Assembly (NCBI GenBank): GCA_021847605.1
Contig: JAJZQN010000030.1
Coordinates: 1 to 53,340 of the forward strand
From: Pseudomonadota bacterium
GTDB taxonomy: Bacteria; Pseudomonadota; Alphaproteobacteria; Sphingomonadales; Sphingomonadaceae
Length of the DNA: 53,340 nucleotides
Direction: 5' to 3'
Positions 1-7,893 of the stretch are shown one piece after another; position 1 is the first letter of the stretch, and each line of letters starts with the position of its first letter. The position numbers and the translations under genes are program-made. The notes beneath the pieces were generated by a model. The model searched no databases. It was not told where the DNA came from and saw only the letters and a list, made by a program, of their open reading frames with translations.

Positions 1-126
1 ACGGCAGACCATCGAACATCGGCGCTTGCTTCACCGCAAGCTCGCCGCCTAACATCAACCCCCAGACGAGGCCCGCACTCCGCTAATTTACGCCGCGAGT
101 TGCGCCAAATGTTCTGACGACGGACA
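1..126 (+). mobile_element. Terminal fragment of an insertion sequence (left copy)
   Basis: Bases 2-126 are identical, as reverse complement, to 53216-53340 at the other end of the window. An open frame enters from the left edge and ends at a TAA at 50-52, reading RQTIEHRRLLHRKLAA, which is presumably the C-terminus of a transposase. About 74 non-coding bases follow, and the repeat stops after CTGACGACGGACA, so the element has a TG...CA type terminus. The rest of the IS lies outside the window. I cannot assign the family from this fragment. Confidence 0.75.
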
Positions 127-561
127 GGTCGAATGCCGCCAACCGCTCAGCGGCTTCGCGCCATTCTTCGAAATCAGATGATCGGAAAATCCGTTAACGG
201 AGCCGACGATCCTAGATACGTTGTCTTTACTCCGAGGTAGCCACCAAAGGCCGCTATCATCTCGGTCTCCGCTTAGCGTGCCCATCTTAAGCCGGTGGGC
301 AAACTCGTTGAGTAGCCGTGCACGCCTTTCAATTTCATCGAAAACTGACTGAAACGCGAAAAGAAAGTCTATCAGAAGGCCGATAGCTCTAGCAGTAGCG
401 ATTTCCCACTGGAGCGATTTATTGCGCTCAGAAAAATAGTTCGCCAAGGAAACCAGCGGTGTACCGCGAACTAAAACAACCACTGACAATCGATCAGCAC
501 GGGTTTGATCTTGAATAATTACGCACTGATGAAATTTACCTGATAAATTCTTCACGCCCAC
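127..561 (-). pseudogene. N-terminal part of a GmtY-like tyrosine recombinase, cut by the IS
   Basis: This frame starts at ATG 561 and reads about 145 native residues leftwards before running into the insertion sequence, whose DNA supplies the last dozen codons and the stop. Three features resemble, from memory, the N-terminal SAM-like region of GmtY-type integrases of gamma-mobile-trio islands. They are a GTPLVSL segment, a helix with ARAIGLLIDFL, and a DDSGLWWLPRS segment. The catalytic domain (R..H-R-H..Y) would lie beyond the IS and is not visible, so the gene is broken as seen. Other large tyrosine recombinases share this architecture, so the family call is tentative. Its position beside a chromosome/foreign-DNA junction fits an integrase. 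Confidence 0.45.
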
Positions 562-772
562 TACGGATTAAGCCGACCACGAGCTACATTTTGCATCAAA
601 TATCTTCCGTCAGTCAGACTTAATAAAACCGCCTCCTTATGAAAATCAATGCCACTATAAACGGTAATACATGAATCATTAATTAAATTAATAAATATAG
701 ATGTCCGATGCTTATTTAAAATGTCGATCAACAAGAAAATATTTTAATCAATGATAACACAAAATCATGTCC

Positions 773-796
773 TATTTTATTCATGGCAATAAAATA
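773..796. repeat. Perfect 9-bp inverted repeat in AT-rich DNA
   Basis: TATTTTATT at 773-781 and AATAAAATA at 788-796 are perfect reverse complements separated by CATGGC. The repeat lies about 210 bp upstream of the recombinase start and is flanked by CATGTCC and GATGTCC. It could be a recombinase site or a protein-binding site; the sequence alone does not decide. Confidence 0.5.
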
Positions 797-853
797 TGAT
801 GTCCGTTTTAATGGCTGGAAAATTCGACTTTTGATTAATCGCCACCTCCGATC

Positions 854-872
854 GGACGTCGATTAGGACGTC
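854..872. promoter_or_regulatory. Direct repeat GGACGTC x2, possible operator
   Basis: GGACGTC occurs at 854-860 and 866-872. The start-to-start spacing is 12 bp, near one helical turn, and each copy contains the palindrome GACGTC. It lies about 290 bp upstream of the recombinase start. A DNA-binding site is plausible but the factor is unknown. Confidence 0.35.
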
Positions 873-1361
873 ACATTATGAATGATTTTCATCAAGGTCA
901 TGACATGCCGTTCACTGAGATACTATGCGATGGGTTAGGAGCGGCAGATTCTTATCACAGGCCATGATTGACGCCGACGATGGCACCGCATGGCCCCTGG
1001 CCATGATCTATCTGCAACAGTCCACAATAAGCGCCTTCGAAGCCGTGTCGCATAGAACGCAATCAGGATATGTAATGAAATGCTTGCTCGACAACTCAGC
1101 TTGGCATCCGGCTCGACCAGTCGTCTGCGCAACATTGCCGGACCAATCTGTCGATCATTCACTAGATGCTCATCTTGCGATAGTGAAGCGCGTGTGTCCG
1201 GCTTCCATAGTTCTCATCCAACGCCTTTGCGCAGTTCGACAGCGAGTGACCGCGCCCGCCGCTGTCGCAGCGGGTCCGGGATACCATCGCCAAGGCATCA
1301 CTTCAGCAGGGGCAGCGCTGCGCTAATACGAAGGCTACGCGCAGCCCCTGCTCTATCTAGG

Positions 1362-1384
1362 TCCGAGTATGCTTCCGAGTATGC
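1362..1384. repeat. 11-bp tandem direct repeat at the rarA junction
   Basis: TCCGAGTATGC occurs at 1362-1372 and again at 1374-1384 with one base between, immediately before the point (about 1400) where rarA homology begins. A short duplication at such a place may be a scar of an insertion or deletion. Confidence 0.6.
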
Positions 1385-1400
1385 CAGGCACCCTTACTTC

Positions 1401-2351
1401 TTCAACCGGGCACAGCAGGATGGTTTCCTGCCCTTTGTCGAGGATGGTACGGTCACGCTGGTCGGCGCGACGACGGAGAATCCCAGCTTCGAACTGAATG
1501 CCGCCTTGCTGTCGCGCGCGCAGGTACTGATCCTGAGACGGCTGGACGCGGCGGCGCTGGAAAAGCTGCTCGATCGGGCCGAAACGCTGACGGAACGCCC
1601 CCTGCCCGTGGACGCCAATGCGCGCGAGGCATTGCTGGCCAGCGCAGATGGTGACGGGCGTTTCCTGCTCAATCAGGTGGAAACACTCTATTCGATCGAC
1701 CTGCCCGAACCGCTCGATCCGGCGGCGCTTTCCGCCCTGCTCCATCGTCGCGTTGCCGTCTATGACAAGGATCGCGAGGGGCATTATAACCTGATCTCTG
1801 CCCTGCATAAGTCGGTGCGGGGGTCGGACCCGCAGGCCGCCCTTTATTATCTGGCGCGGATGCTGACAGCGGGGGAAGACCCGATGTTCGTGCTACGGCG
1901 GCTGATCCGCATGGCGGTGGAGGACATCAGCCTCGCCGATCCTCAGGCGGTGGTGCAATGCCTGGCCGCCAAGGATACATATGAATTTCTGGGCAGCCCG
2001 GAGGGGGAACTGGCGATCGTGCAGGCCTGCCTCTATGTCGCGACCGCGCCCAAATCCAACGCGGCCTATATGGCGATGAAAAGCGCGTTCAAGACGGCGC
2101 GCGATACCGGATCGCTGATGCCGCCGCAGAATATATTGAACGCCCCCACCAAGCTGATGAAGCAGGTCGGTTATGGTAAGGGCTATCAATATGATCATGA
2201 TGCCGCCGACGGGTTTTCAGGGGACAATTACTGGCCCGCCGAAATGGCGCCACAGACATTCTATAGCCCGACCGATCGCGGGTTCGAGGCGCGAATCGCG
2301 GAACGGATCGCCTATTGGAACCGGCTGCGGACCGAACGCGGACAAGCGTGA
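1401..2351 (+). pseudogene. rarA: 5'-truncated replication-associated recombination ATPase RarA (MgsA)
   Basis: From [12 protein letters not shown] onward the protein matches RarA/MgsA, the AAA+ clamp-loader-like ATPase that acts at stalled forks. Visible parts are the [12 protein letters not shown] segment, the SRAQ sensor region, the [11 protein letters not shown] sensor-2 region and the C-terminal tetramerisation region ending with YDHDAADGFSGDNYWP. About 316 residues remain of an expected 430-450. The Walker A loop and the Walker B DEIHR segment, which should come just before FNRAQQ, are absent. The upstream open frame (back to 1080) is unrelated sequence, with no start codon or ribosome binding site placed to rescue the fragment. 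The break coincides with the edge of accessory DNA, so insertion or rearrangement destroyed the gene here. Confidence 0.85.
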
Positions 2352-3208
2352 CAGCACCGACATTCGATCGCTTCGTCGCAATCGACTGGTCGGGCGCGAA
2401 AGGCGCGCGACATAAGGGCATCGCGGTCGGCCTGTGCGAAGCAGGGCGCGATGCCCCCCGTTTGATAGCTGCCCCGGACGGTATCTGGTCACGACGCGCG
2501 GTGGCCGACTGGTTGATCGCGGCGGCGGATGAAGCCCCGACCCTGTTCGGATTCGATTTCAGCTTTGCGCCGCCTTTGATAGGCCGTGGCTCTTACCTGC
2601 CCGGCGAGACGGTACCTGACGAAGGACCCGCATTCTGGGCCTATGTCGATGGCCTGTGCGATGACGTCGATCTGGGCGCAGCCAGCCTGCTCGAAATCCA
2701 TCATCGTCGGCATTTCTATTTCGGCAAGGCCGATGGCGCAAAGGCCGCTTTCATGCATAATCGCGTGTGCGAGGCCCATTATAATGCGGGCGGAGGTGGA
2801 AAGCCGTCGACCGTTTATGATGCCATCGGCGCGGCACAGGTGGCCAAGGCCAGCTTTGCGGGCATGCGGTTGCTACATCACGTCCATCCCGCCGTACCGA
2901 TCTGGCCGTTCGAGCCGATAGTCGGCGCAGGATCGATGATCGTGGAAATTTACACCAGCATAGCCGCCAGGGCAGCAGGCCGACCCAAGGGGCGCAGCAA
3001 GATGCGCGATATGGACATGCTCAATGCCGCATTGTCTGCGCTCGACTGCACAGCCTATCAGGGGGAAACGCCTGACGACCATGGTGCCGACGCTCTGGTG
3101 ACGGCCGTGTGGATGCGCCGTGCGGCCAATGACATGGCGCTTTGGCATCCTTCTGCGCTGACCGAAAAAATTGCCCGCACGGAGGGCTGGACCTTCGGCA
3201 TCTTCTGA
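2348..3208 (+). CDS. Conserved protein with a predicted RNase H-like fold, unknown function
   Basis: The 286-residue protein opens with FVAIDWSGAKG, a typical first strand plus acidic residue of RNase H-like folds. A further acidic/aromatic strand (LFGFDFSFAPP) follows near residue 65, and a late DDHGADALVTAVWM segment resembles the last acidic helix of such nucleases. I chose the GTG at 2348 because it overlaps the rarA stop as GTGA, giving a translationally coupled pair. The ATG at 2315 would lie deep inside rarA. The substrate is unknown. With rarA truncated, the promoter of this gene may also be lost. Confidence 0.7.
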   Translation: MTAPTFDRFVAIDWSGAKGARHKGIAVGLCEAGRDAPRLIAAPDGIWSRRAVADWLIAAADEAPTLFGFDFSFAPPLIGRGSYLPGETVPDEGPAFWAYVDGLCDDVDLGAASLLEIHHRRHFYFGKADGAKAAFMHNRVCEAHYNAGGGGKPSTVYDAIGAAQVAKASFAGMRLLHHVHPAVPIWPFEPIVGAGSMIVEIYTSIAARAAGRPKGRSKMRDMDMLNAALSALDCTAYQGETPDDHGADALVTAVWMRRAANDMALWHPSALTEKIARTEGWTFGIF

Positions 3209-3239
3209 TAGTAAGGGGCGTCCCACCCAAATATGGCGC

Positions 3240-3314
<75 letters not shown>

Positions 3315-3336
3315 TATTCCCCTAATATCCGACAGG

Positions 3337-3780
3337 TCAGGCCAATGGCGGCGACCAATCGGGCGGGGCCAGCGTAAAGCCCGCAAATTCAAAGCCCGGC
3401 GTCACGGTACAACTGACCAAGGTCCATCCACCTTGCGGCGTCGATGCCTGCCAGTGATGGGCCGGCACCCTGCCCTGTGGCATCTGACCGCCCAGCACAT
3501 CCGGTCCCAACAACAGGTCGGTGGCCGGCTGACCATCGGCGGCGATCGACAGGATCAAAGGCGGACCGGCATGCCAGAACCAATGCTCCTCGCCATCGAC
3601 GCGATGCCAGTGGGATCGCTGATGTTCCTCCAGCAGGAAGAGAATAGCCGTACCGCCGGGTCGCTCGCCGGGCGCTGCGTCGGCACGCCACGTCTCCCGA
3701 TACCAGCCGCCTTCAGGGTGCGGTTGCAGCCCAAGCGCCTGTATCAAAGCGGTGACAGGCTGTTCATCGGCTTTCGGCAT
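3337..3780 (-). CDS. Cupin protein of the DUF985 (cupin_5) family
   Basis: The 147 residues fit the small single-domain DUF985 cupins. Typical features are the N-terminal LGLQPHPEGGWYRETWR, a TAILFLLEEHQRSHWHRVDGEE stretch carrying cupin metal-type His/Glu residues, and a late SCTVTPGFEFAGF segment. The enzymatic role of the family is not established. Some members are described as sugar-epimerase-like, but nothing here proves that. It is transcribed toward the tRNA-Thr gene and stands alone. Confidence 0.8.
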   Translation of the reverse strand: MPKADEQPVTALIQALGLQPHPEGGWYRETWRADAAPGERPGGTAILFLLEEHQRSHWHRVDGEEHWFWHAGPPLILSIAADGQPATDLLLGPDVLGGQMPQGRVPAHHWQASTPQGGWTLVSCTVTPGFEFAGFTLAPPDWSPPLA

Positions 3781-3902
3781 CGCTTCACCTCAAATTTTAT
3801 TGCCCTGGAAACAGTCACTTCCACTGTTGCCGGACGTTCATGCAACCTCGATCAAGGTAGAAGGGTTCTAGCGACAAATTACGCTACAGGAGGAGAATTT
3901 TC

Positions 3903-4205
3903 ATGCGTAAAGCTATGCTGGCCCTTGCGGCCCTTTCGCTCGCCGTCCCCGTTTCGATGGCCATTCCGACCGATGGCGCACAGGCGCGCAAACATTATCG
4001 GTACAAGGAATGGCGTGGCCGTGACGGCCGTACCTATTGCCGCAAGTCCAACGGCACGACCGGCCTGATCGTCGGTGGCGTTGGCGGCGCGTTGGTGGGC
4101 CGTGCGATCGATACCCGGGGCGATCGCGCTACCGGCACCATTCTAGGCGCGGCAGGCGGCGCCCTGCTTGGCAAGGAAATCGACAGCAAGCGCCGTTGTC
4201 GCTGA
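3903..4205 (+). CDS. Secreted or periplasmic glycine-zipper (2TM) protein
   Basis: A strong AGGAGGAG ribosome binding site precedes the ATG. The first 28 residues form a signal peptide ending near AQA. After a basic segment (HYRYKEWRGRDGR) come two glycine-zipper stretches, GLIVGGVGGALVGRAID and GTILGAAGGALLGKEID. These are the repeat unit of glycine-zipper 2TM (Rick_17kDa/OmpA-associated) proteins of the alphaproteobacterial envelope. The 100-residue length and basic C-terminus are normal for the group. The precise role is unknown. Confidence 0.8.
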   Translation: MRKAMLALAALSLAVPVSMAIPTDGAQARKHYRYKEWRGRDGRTYCRKSNGTTGLIVGGVGGALVGRAIDTRGDRATGTILGAAGGALLGKEIDSKRRCR

Positions 4206-4227
4206 TATTTTCGCCAATGGCGAAACG

Positions 4228-4257
4228 AAAAAGAGCGGCGCCCCGTCGGACGCCGCC
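4228..4257 (-). terminator. Rho-independent terminator of the 4301-4597 gene
   Basis: Read on the minus strand, GCGGCG, a ten-base loop, CGCCGC and then TCTTTTT form a compact GC stem with a T tract, 44 bases after the stop of the minus-strand gene and in the gap between two convergent genes. Confidence 0.7.
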
Positions 4258-4300
4258 CTATTCATGTGCGCAACCGGAAAACCGTTGCTAAGCCAATCGC

Positions 4301-4597
4301 TTATTCAGCAACCGCATCGGCAGCGGCGCCACGGGCTTCATCAACCTTGAACGCTACCGACTGGCCGTTCGAAATGCCCGAAACCTTGCCGTCATGGACC
4401 GACAGATTGAATGCTACAGCGTCGGGGAAGCGGCGACCCGAAATGACCTTACCGGCCTTCGTATCCTTCACCTGATAGACATAGGTGTAGCCTTCATGGG
4501 TGAAGCGCTGCTTGGGAGCGGCATCTTCAGCCTGAGCGGCGGTAGCGGCAATGGCGCTGATGGCGCCGGCGACAATGAACTTGGACAGCATTCGCAT
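4301..4597 (-). CDS. Small secreted protein, unknown function
   Basis: The 98-residue product has a clear signal peptide (MRMLSKFIVAGAISAIAATAAQA) followed by a roughly 75-residue mature domain rich in beta-strand patterns (FTHEGYTYVYQVKD, FPDAVAFNLSVHDGKVSG). An AAGGAGTTTA ribosome binding site sits just upstream of the ATG. I do not recognise a family with certainty, although similarly sized exported proteins are common in sphingomonads. It is a single-gene unit closed by its own terminator. Confidence 0.7.
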   Translation of the reverse strand: MRMLSKFIVAGAISAIAATAAQAEDAAPKQRFTHEGYTYVYQVKDTKAGKVISGRRFPDAVAFNLSVHDGKVSGISNGQSVAFKVDEARGAAADAVAE

Positions 4598-4731
4598 GGG
4601 TAAACTCCTTGTGAATGCCGATCAAACACCTCTTATTGTTCTTGTTCTGTTGAGGCAGCTTCTATGTTGCACCGCAGTATAGGATCAATCGCAAAAAATG
4701 GCGCGCAGTTGCATATCCTGCAACGCTGACA

Positions 4732-5139
4732 TCAAGCCTTTGACATGGCTAGGATATGATCGAACTCTTCCTGTGTAAGGGGTGCCACCGACAGGCGTGA
4801 CTGGCGCAGCATGACCATGCCCGCCAGCGCCGAATCGCCCTTCATGGCCTTGAGCGTGACGGGTTTGGCCAGTTTTTCATGCGGCGCGACATGAACGGCG
4901 ATCCATTTGCCCGTTTCATCCGTGCTGTCAGGCGCCGCTTCTTCCACGATCGTCATGATGCCGACCGCCGCCAGACCGATATTGCTGTGGTAAAAGAAGG
5001 CGAGATCACCCTTGCGCATGGCGCGCATATGCCCCTGAGCCGCGTGATTGCGCACGCCGTCCCATTCGGCGACTCCCTTTTTCACCAGATCGTCATAGGA
5101 AAAAACATCCGGTTCCGATTTCATGAGCCAGTAATTCAT
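4732..5139 (-). CDS. EVE domain protein (PUA-like fold)
   Basis: The 135-residue protein is a whole EVE domain: MNYWLMKSEPDVFSYDDL at the start, then a GVAEWDGVRNHAAQ segment, MRKGDLAFFYHSN and a C-terminal LRQSRLSVAPLTQEEFDHIL. EVE domains relate to PUA and YTH folds and are thought to bind modified nucleotides in RNA or DNA. I chose ATG 5139 because an AGGAGGCAG ribosome binding site precedes it and the family starts with this MNYWLMKSEP motif. The frame extends 54 codons further upstream, but that part does not look like protein of this family. It is divergent from the oxygenase gene. Confidence 0.9.
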   Translation of the reverse strand: MNYWLMKSEPDVFSYDDLVKKGVAEWDGVRNHAAQGHMRAMRKGDLAFFYHSNIGLAAVGIMTIVEEAAPDSTDETGKWIAVHVAPHEKLAKPVTLKAMKGDSALAGMVMLRQSRLSVAPLTQEEFDHILAMSKA

Positions 5140-5245
5140 TCTGCCTCCTTGCAACAGCGTCCCGGCGCGATCAAGGGTGGGAACAGAGCAGCGGCCCCCA
5201 CATATGAGGGAACGAGGCCGCATAGAGCGATTTTGGAGAAGACAG

Positions 5246-6193
5246 GTGTCGCAGACTATTTTGGAACAGGTTCCCGTCCTGTCCATGACCGACCTTAGCA
5301 AGCAAGAATTTGCGCAGGCGTTCGGGCAGTCCTTTCAGCAGTTCGGCTTCGCGATGGTGCGCGATCATGGCATGGACCAGCAACTGGTGGATCAGGGGTG
5401 GACGCTGGCCCGTCGCTTCTTTGAATTGCCGGTCGAGGCGAAAACCCGCCACGACGCGAAATTCAACGGCGGCCAGCGCGGCTATACCGCGTTCGGCGTA
5501 GAGATCGCCAAGGGCGCGAGCGAGAATGACCTGAAGGAATTCTGGCATGTCGGACGCGACCTGCCCGCCGGCGATCCACTCGCCGAAACCATGCCGCCCA
5601 ATGTGTGGCCGGATGAAATGCCGGAATTCAAGCCGGTCTTTGCCAATCTTTATCGAGAATTTGATCGGGTGGGTGCTGAACTCCTGTCTGCCATCGCCCT
5701 GTATCTCGGCTTGCCGGAACGCTGGTTCGACGGACCGATCGAAAATGGCAATTCGATCCTGCGCCTGCTCCATTATCCGCCGGTATCGCCGCAGGCACCC
5801 GGCATCCGCGCTGGCGCACATGAAGACATCAACCTCATTACCCTGTTATTGGGCGCAGAAGAAGGCGGGCTGGAACTCAAGGATCGCAATGGCAACTGGC
5901 TGCCCGTCGTGCCGCCGCCCGGCGCGCTCGCCATCAATGTCGGCGACATGCTGCAACGGCTGACCAACCATATGTTGCCATCAACCAGCCATCGCGTGGT
6001 CAATCCACCGCCCGAGCGGCGTGGCCATTCGCGCTATTCCATGCCCTTCTTCCTGCACCTGCGCCCCGATTTCATGATCGACGCGCTGCCCCAGTGCGTG
6101 AGCGATGATAACCCGCGCCGCGATCCGCCGATCAGCGCGCATGACTATCTGACCGAACGCCTTATCGAGATCGGCCTGATCAAAAAGGGATAA
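5246..6193 (+). CDS. Isopenicillin N synthase-like 2-oxoglutarate/Fe(II) oxygenase
   Basis: The 315-residue product has the DIOX N-terminal domain (GFAMVRDHGMD, about residues 35-45) and the jelly-roll core. The iron ligands are visible as H-x-D in AGAHEDINLITLL and the distal His in STSHRVVNPP, and the 2-oxoglutarate-binding R-x-S is in SRYSMPFF. The length is normal for this family. I chose GTG 5246, which follows a GGAGAAG ribosome binding site; an in-frame ATG at 5177 would lack one. Substrate unknown: bacterial members oxidise many small molecules. It ends just before a long hairpin shared with folB. Confidence 0.85.
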   Translation: MSQTILEQVPVLSMTDLSKQEFAQAFGQSFQQFGFAMVRDHGMDQQLVDQGWTLARRFFELPVEAKTRHDAKFNGGQRGYTAFGVEIAKGASENDLKEFWHVGRDLPAGDPLAETMPPNVWPDEMPEFKPVFANLYREFDRVGAELLSAIALYLGLPERWFDGPIENGNSILRLLHYPPVSPQAPGIRAGAHEDINLITLLLGAEEGGLELKDRNGNWLPVVPPPGALAINVGDMLQRLTNHMLPSTSHRVVNPPPERRGHSRYSMPFFLHLRPDFMIDALPQCVSDDNPRRDPPISAHDYLTERLIEIGLIKKG

Positions 6194-6203
6194 GATTATG
6201 TTT

Positions 6204-6240
6204 CGGGCGAAGTCGGGCATAGTGCCTCAGACTTCGCCCG
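6204..6240. terminator. Hairpin between convergent genes, probable bidirectional terminator
   Basis: CGGGCGAAGTC at 6204-6214 and GACTTCGCCCG at 6230-6240 form a perfect 11-bp stem. It lies between the stop of the oxygenase and that of folB. There is no long T tract on either strand, so termination is inferred from position and stem strength. Confidence 0.55.
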
Positions 6241-6253
6241 GAACGATAGACAT

Positions 6254-6637
6254 TTATTTCCGGCTGCGACCCAGCGTGATGCCGATTTCCTCGCCCCGTT
6301 CGGACAGGGCCAGCTTCACGATCTTGACCTCGACATGGCTGACCTTGTCATCCTGAAGGAAGATGGTGTCGACGATGTGATCGGCCACCGCTTCGATCAG
6401 GGTGAAGTGGACGCCTTCAGGCAGGGCGGTGGTCGCCGCATGTTTGAGGTCCATATAGTTTTTCGACTGGTTGAGCGGCGTTGCCGGATCATAATGGTCC
6501 GCAATCTTCAGCTTCGCGCGAATCGAAATGCGCAACGGTTGAGGCAGGTGCGTCTCTTCCGAATAGATGCCGGTCAGCACGTCGACGTGCAGATTGTTGA
6601 CCTCCAGCGTCAAAAAATCGTCAAATGGGATATGCAT
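6254..6637 (-). CDS. folB: Dihydroneopterin aldolase (FolB family)
   Basis: The 127-residue protein matches FolB/FolX, which cleave (or epimerise) 7,8-dihydroneopterin in tetrahydrofolate synthesis. It has the LTLEVNNLHVDVLTGIYSEE strand with the conserved Glu, the KNYMDLKHAATTALPEG segment with the active-site Tyr, TLIEAVADHIVDTIF and a final VEVKIVKL strand with the conserved Lys. I chose ATG 6637 (MHIPFDDFL). Codons upstream to 6745 are open but overlap the divergent GNAT region and do not resemble the family. Distinguishing aldolase from epimerase needs comparison with characterised enzymes. Confidence 0.85.
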   Translation of the reverse strand: MHIPFDDFLTLEVNNLHVDVLTGIYSEETHLPQPLRISIRAKLKIADHYDPATPLNQSKNYMDLKHAATTALPEGVHFTLIEAVADHIVDTIFLQDDKVSHVEVKIVKLALSERGEEIGITLGRSRK

Positions 6638-6765
6638 AGCTCGCCATAGCCTGTCCGGCGTCGTGGGACACCGGGTCAGTTTCATCTTTCCTTTTGCGGT
6701 GTGGACGCTAAAGCCCTGCCGCTTCCGGCGCGGTCCATGCGCCATTGCAGGCGGATCGGCAAGAC

Positions 6766-7284
6766 GTGTCTAAGATTGTGCCCCTCAGCAGCCAGCCTGA
6801 AACCGCGATTGAGCGGTTGCTTGATGCTGCATTCGGTCCCGACCGGCATGGACGCACCGCCTATCGTATCCGCGACGGCATGCCGTGGCTGCCGTCCCTG
6901 TCCTTTGCCGTTATCGATGATGCCGGTGTGCTGATCGGGTCGCTGCAATGCTGGCCAGTGGCGTTGACCCGGAACGATGGCACACAGATACCCCTGATCA
7001 TGGTCGGCCCGGTTGCCGTCGATCCGGCCCATCAGCGCGATGGCCATGGTCGTGCCATGATGGACGCCGTGGTTGCTGCCGCCCGCGCGCAGGCAACAGA
7101 ACCGCTGATGATGATTGGCGACCCGGAATATTATGGCCGCTTCTGGGGCTTTGACGCGCAAGGGACCGATGGCTGGGATGCGCCCGGCCCGTTCGAGCGG
7201 CGCCGGTTGCTTGCCCTGTCGGTGGACGACAGCATGGTGGGCGGCGTCGGCATGCTCAGCCCCCGGATCGTCGTTCCCGCCTGA
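6766..7284 (+). CDS. GNAT family N-acetyltransferase
   Basis: The roughly 172-residue product has the GNAT acetyl-CoA motif A as MVGPVAVDPAHQRDGHGRAMMDAVVAAAR (the Q/R-x-x-G-x-G/A pattern is QRDGHG), followed by PLMMIGDPEYYGRFWGF, typical of small GNATs of the YhbS type. The acceptor cannot be predicted. GTG 6766 is the likely start; an in-frame TTG at 6745 is the alternative. Three genes follow in the same direction. Confidence 0.8.
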   Translation: MSKIVPLSSQPETAIERLLDAAFGPDRHGRTAYRIRDGMPWLPSLSFAVIDDAGVLIGSLQCWPVALTRNDGTQIPLIMVGPVAVDPAHQRDGHGRAMMDAVVAAARAQATEPLMMIGDPEYYGRFWGFDAQGTDGWDAPGPFERRRLLALSVDDSMVGGVGMLSPRIVVPA

Positions 7285-7326
7285 AACATCTTTGCCTTGG
7301 GCGCATTCGCATCCTATCTGCATAGC

Positions 7327-7893
7327 ATGCCGATGGAACCCGCACCCGACCTCAACAGCCTGTCGCTCGCCGATGTCGCGCGACTGCTGGCCGAAAAGCG
7401 CCTGCCGCCCGTGGAGCAATTGAACCCAGATCATTGCGGGAACAGCGACATGCGGATCGCGCGCGACGGCACTTGGTATCATCAGGGTTCGCCGATCGGC
7501 CGGGAAGCGATGGTCCGCCTGTTTTCCACCATATTGCGCCGCGAGCCGGATGGCAGCCATGTGCTGGTGACGCCGGTCGAAAAGCTGGACATAGAGGTGG
7601 AGGATGCCCCCTTCGTCGCGGTGGAGCTGAAGAATGAAGGCGAAGGAAGGGGTCGCAAACTGGCGTTTCGCCTCAACACCGGCGATCTGGTCGCGGCTGA
7701 CGCCGATCATGCGATAACGGTGCGTGAGGGCGAGGATGGTCCCCACCCCTATCTGCATGTGCGTGGCGGGATGGAAGCATTGATCGGCCGCAGCGTCTAT
7801 TATGAACTGATGAACATGGCATTGAACGAAAGCAGCGAGCCGGTCGGCCTGTGGAGCGATGGTGCCTTCTTTCGTCTGGATGGGGCAGCATGA
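7327..7893 (+). CDS. DUF1285 family protein
   Basis: The protein (about 188 residues) carries the DUF1285 pattern of alphaproteobacteria: NPDHCGNSDMRIARDGTWYH near the N-terminus, GSPIGREAMVRLFSTILRR, and a VTPVEKLDIEVEDAPFVAVE beta segment. The C-terminus has GRSVYYELMNMAL. Function unknown. The ATG at 7327 or 7333 is the likely start; an in-frame TTG lies at 7297. Its stop overlaps the start of the Nudix gene (ATGA), showing translational coupling, as is common for DUF1285-Nudix-cca runs. Confidence 0.85.
   Translation: MPMEPAPDLNSLSLADVARLLAEKRLPPVEQLNPDHCGNSDMRIARDGTWYHQGSPIGREAMVRLFSTILRREPDGSHVLVTPVEKLDIEVEDAPFVAVELKNEGEGRGRKLAFRLNTGDLVAADADHAITVREGEDGPHPYLHVRGGMEALIGRSVYYELMNMALNESSEPVGLWSDGAFFRLDGAA

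Larger units (their letters stand above)
562..1400. other. AT-rich non-coding accessory region up to the rarA junction
   Basis: No credible gene is visible. The first 300 bases are clearly AT-rich compared with the GC-rich core, and carry an inverted repeat at 773-796 and a direct repeat at 854-872. From about 900 the composition becomes mixed. Frames open at 925-1326 and 1080-1400, but they have no recognisable domain or ribosome binding site and look like chance or decayed sequence. The region probably represents the edge of the integrated element whose recombinase reads leftwards from 561. Confidence 0.6.

Noticed and set aside
1075..1330. Frame beginning MKCLLDNSAW, like the start of a PIN-domain (VapC) toxin
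   Set aside because: Only the first ten residues resemble a PIN domain; the later acidic residues are missing in all frames and no antitoxin gene lies upstream. At most a decayed remnant.
3815..3850. Possible EcfG-type promoter (GGAAA...CGTT) before the glycine-zipper gene
   Set aside because: The distance between the two elements is about 23 bases, far from the 15-17 expected.
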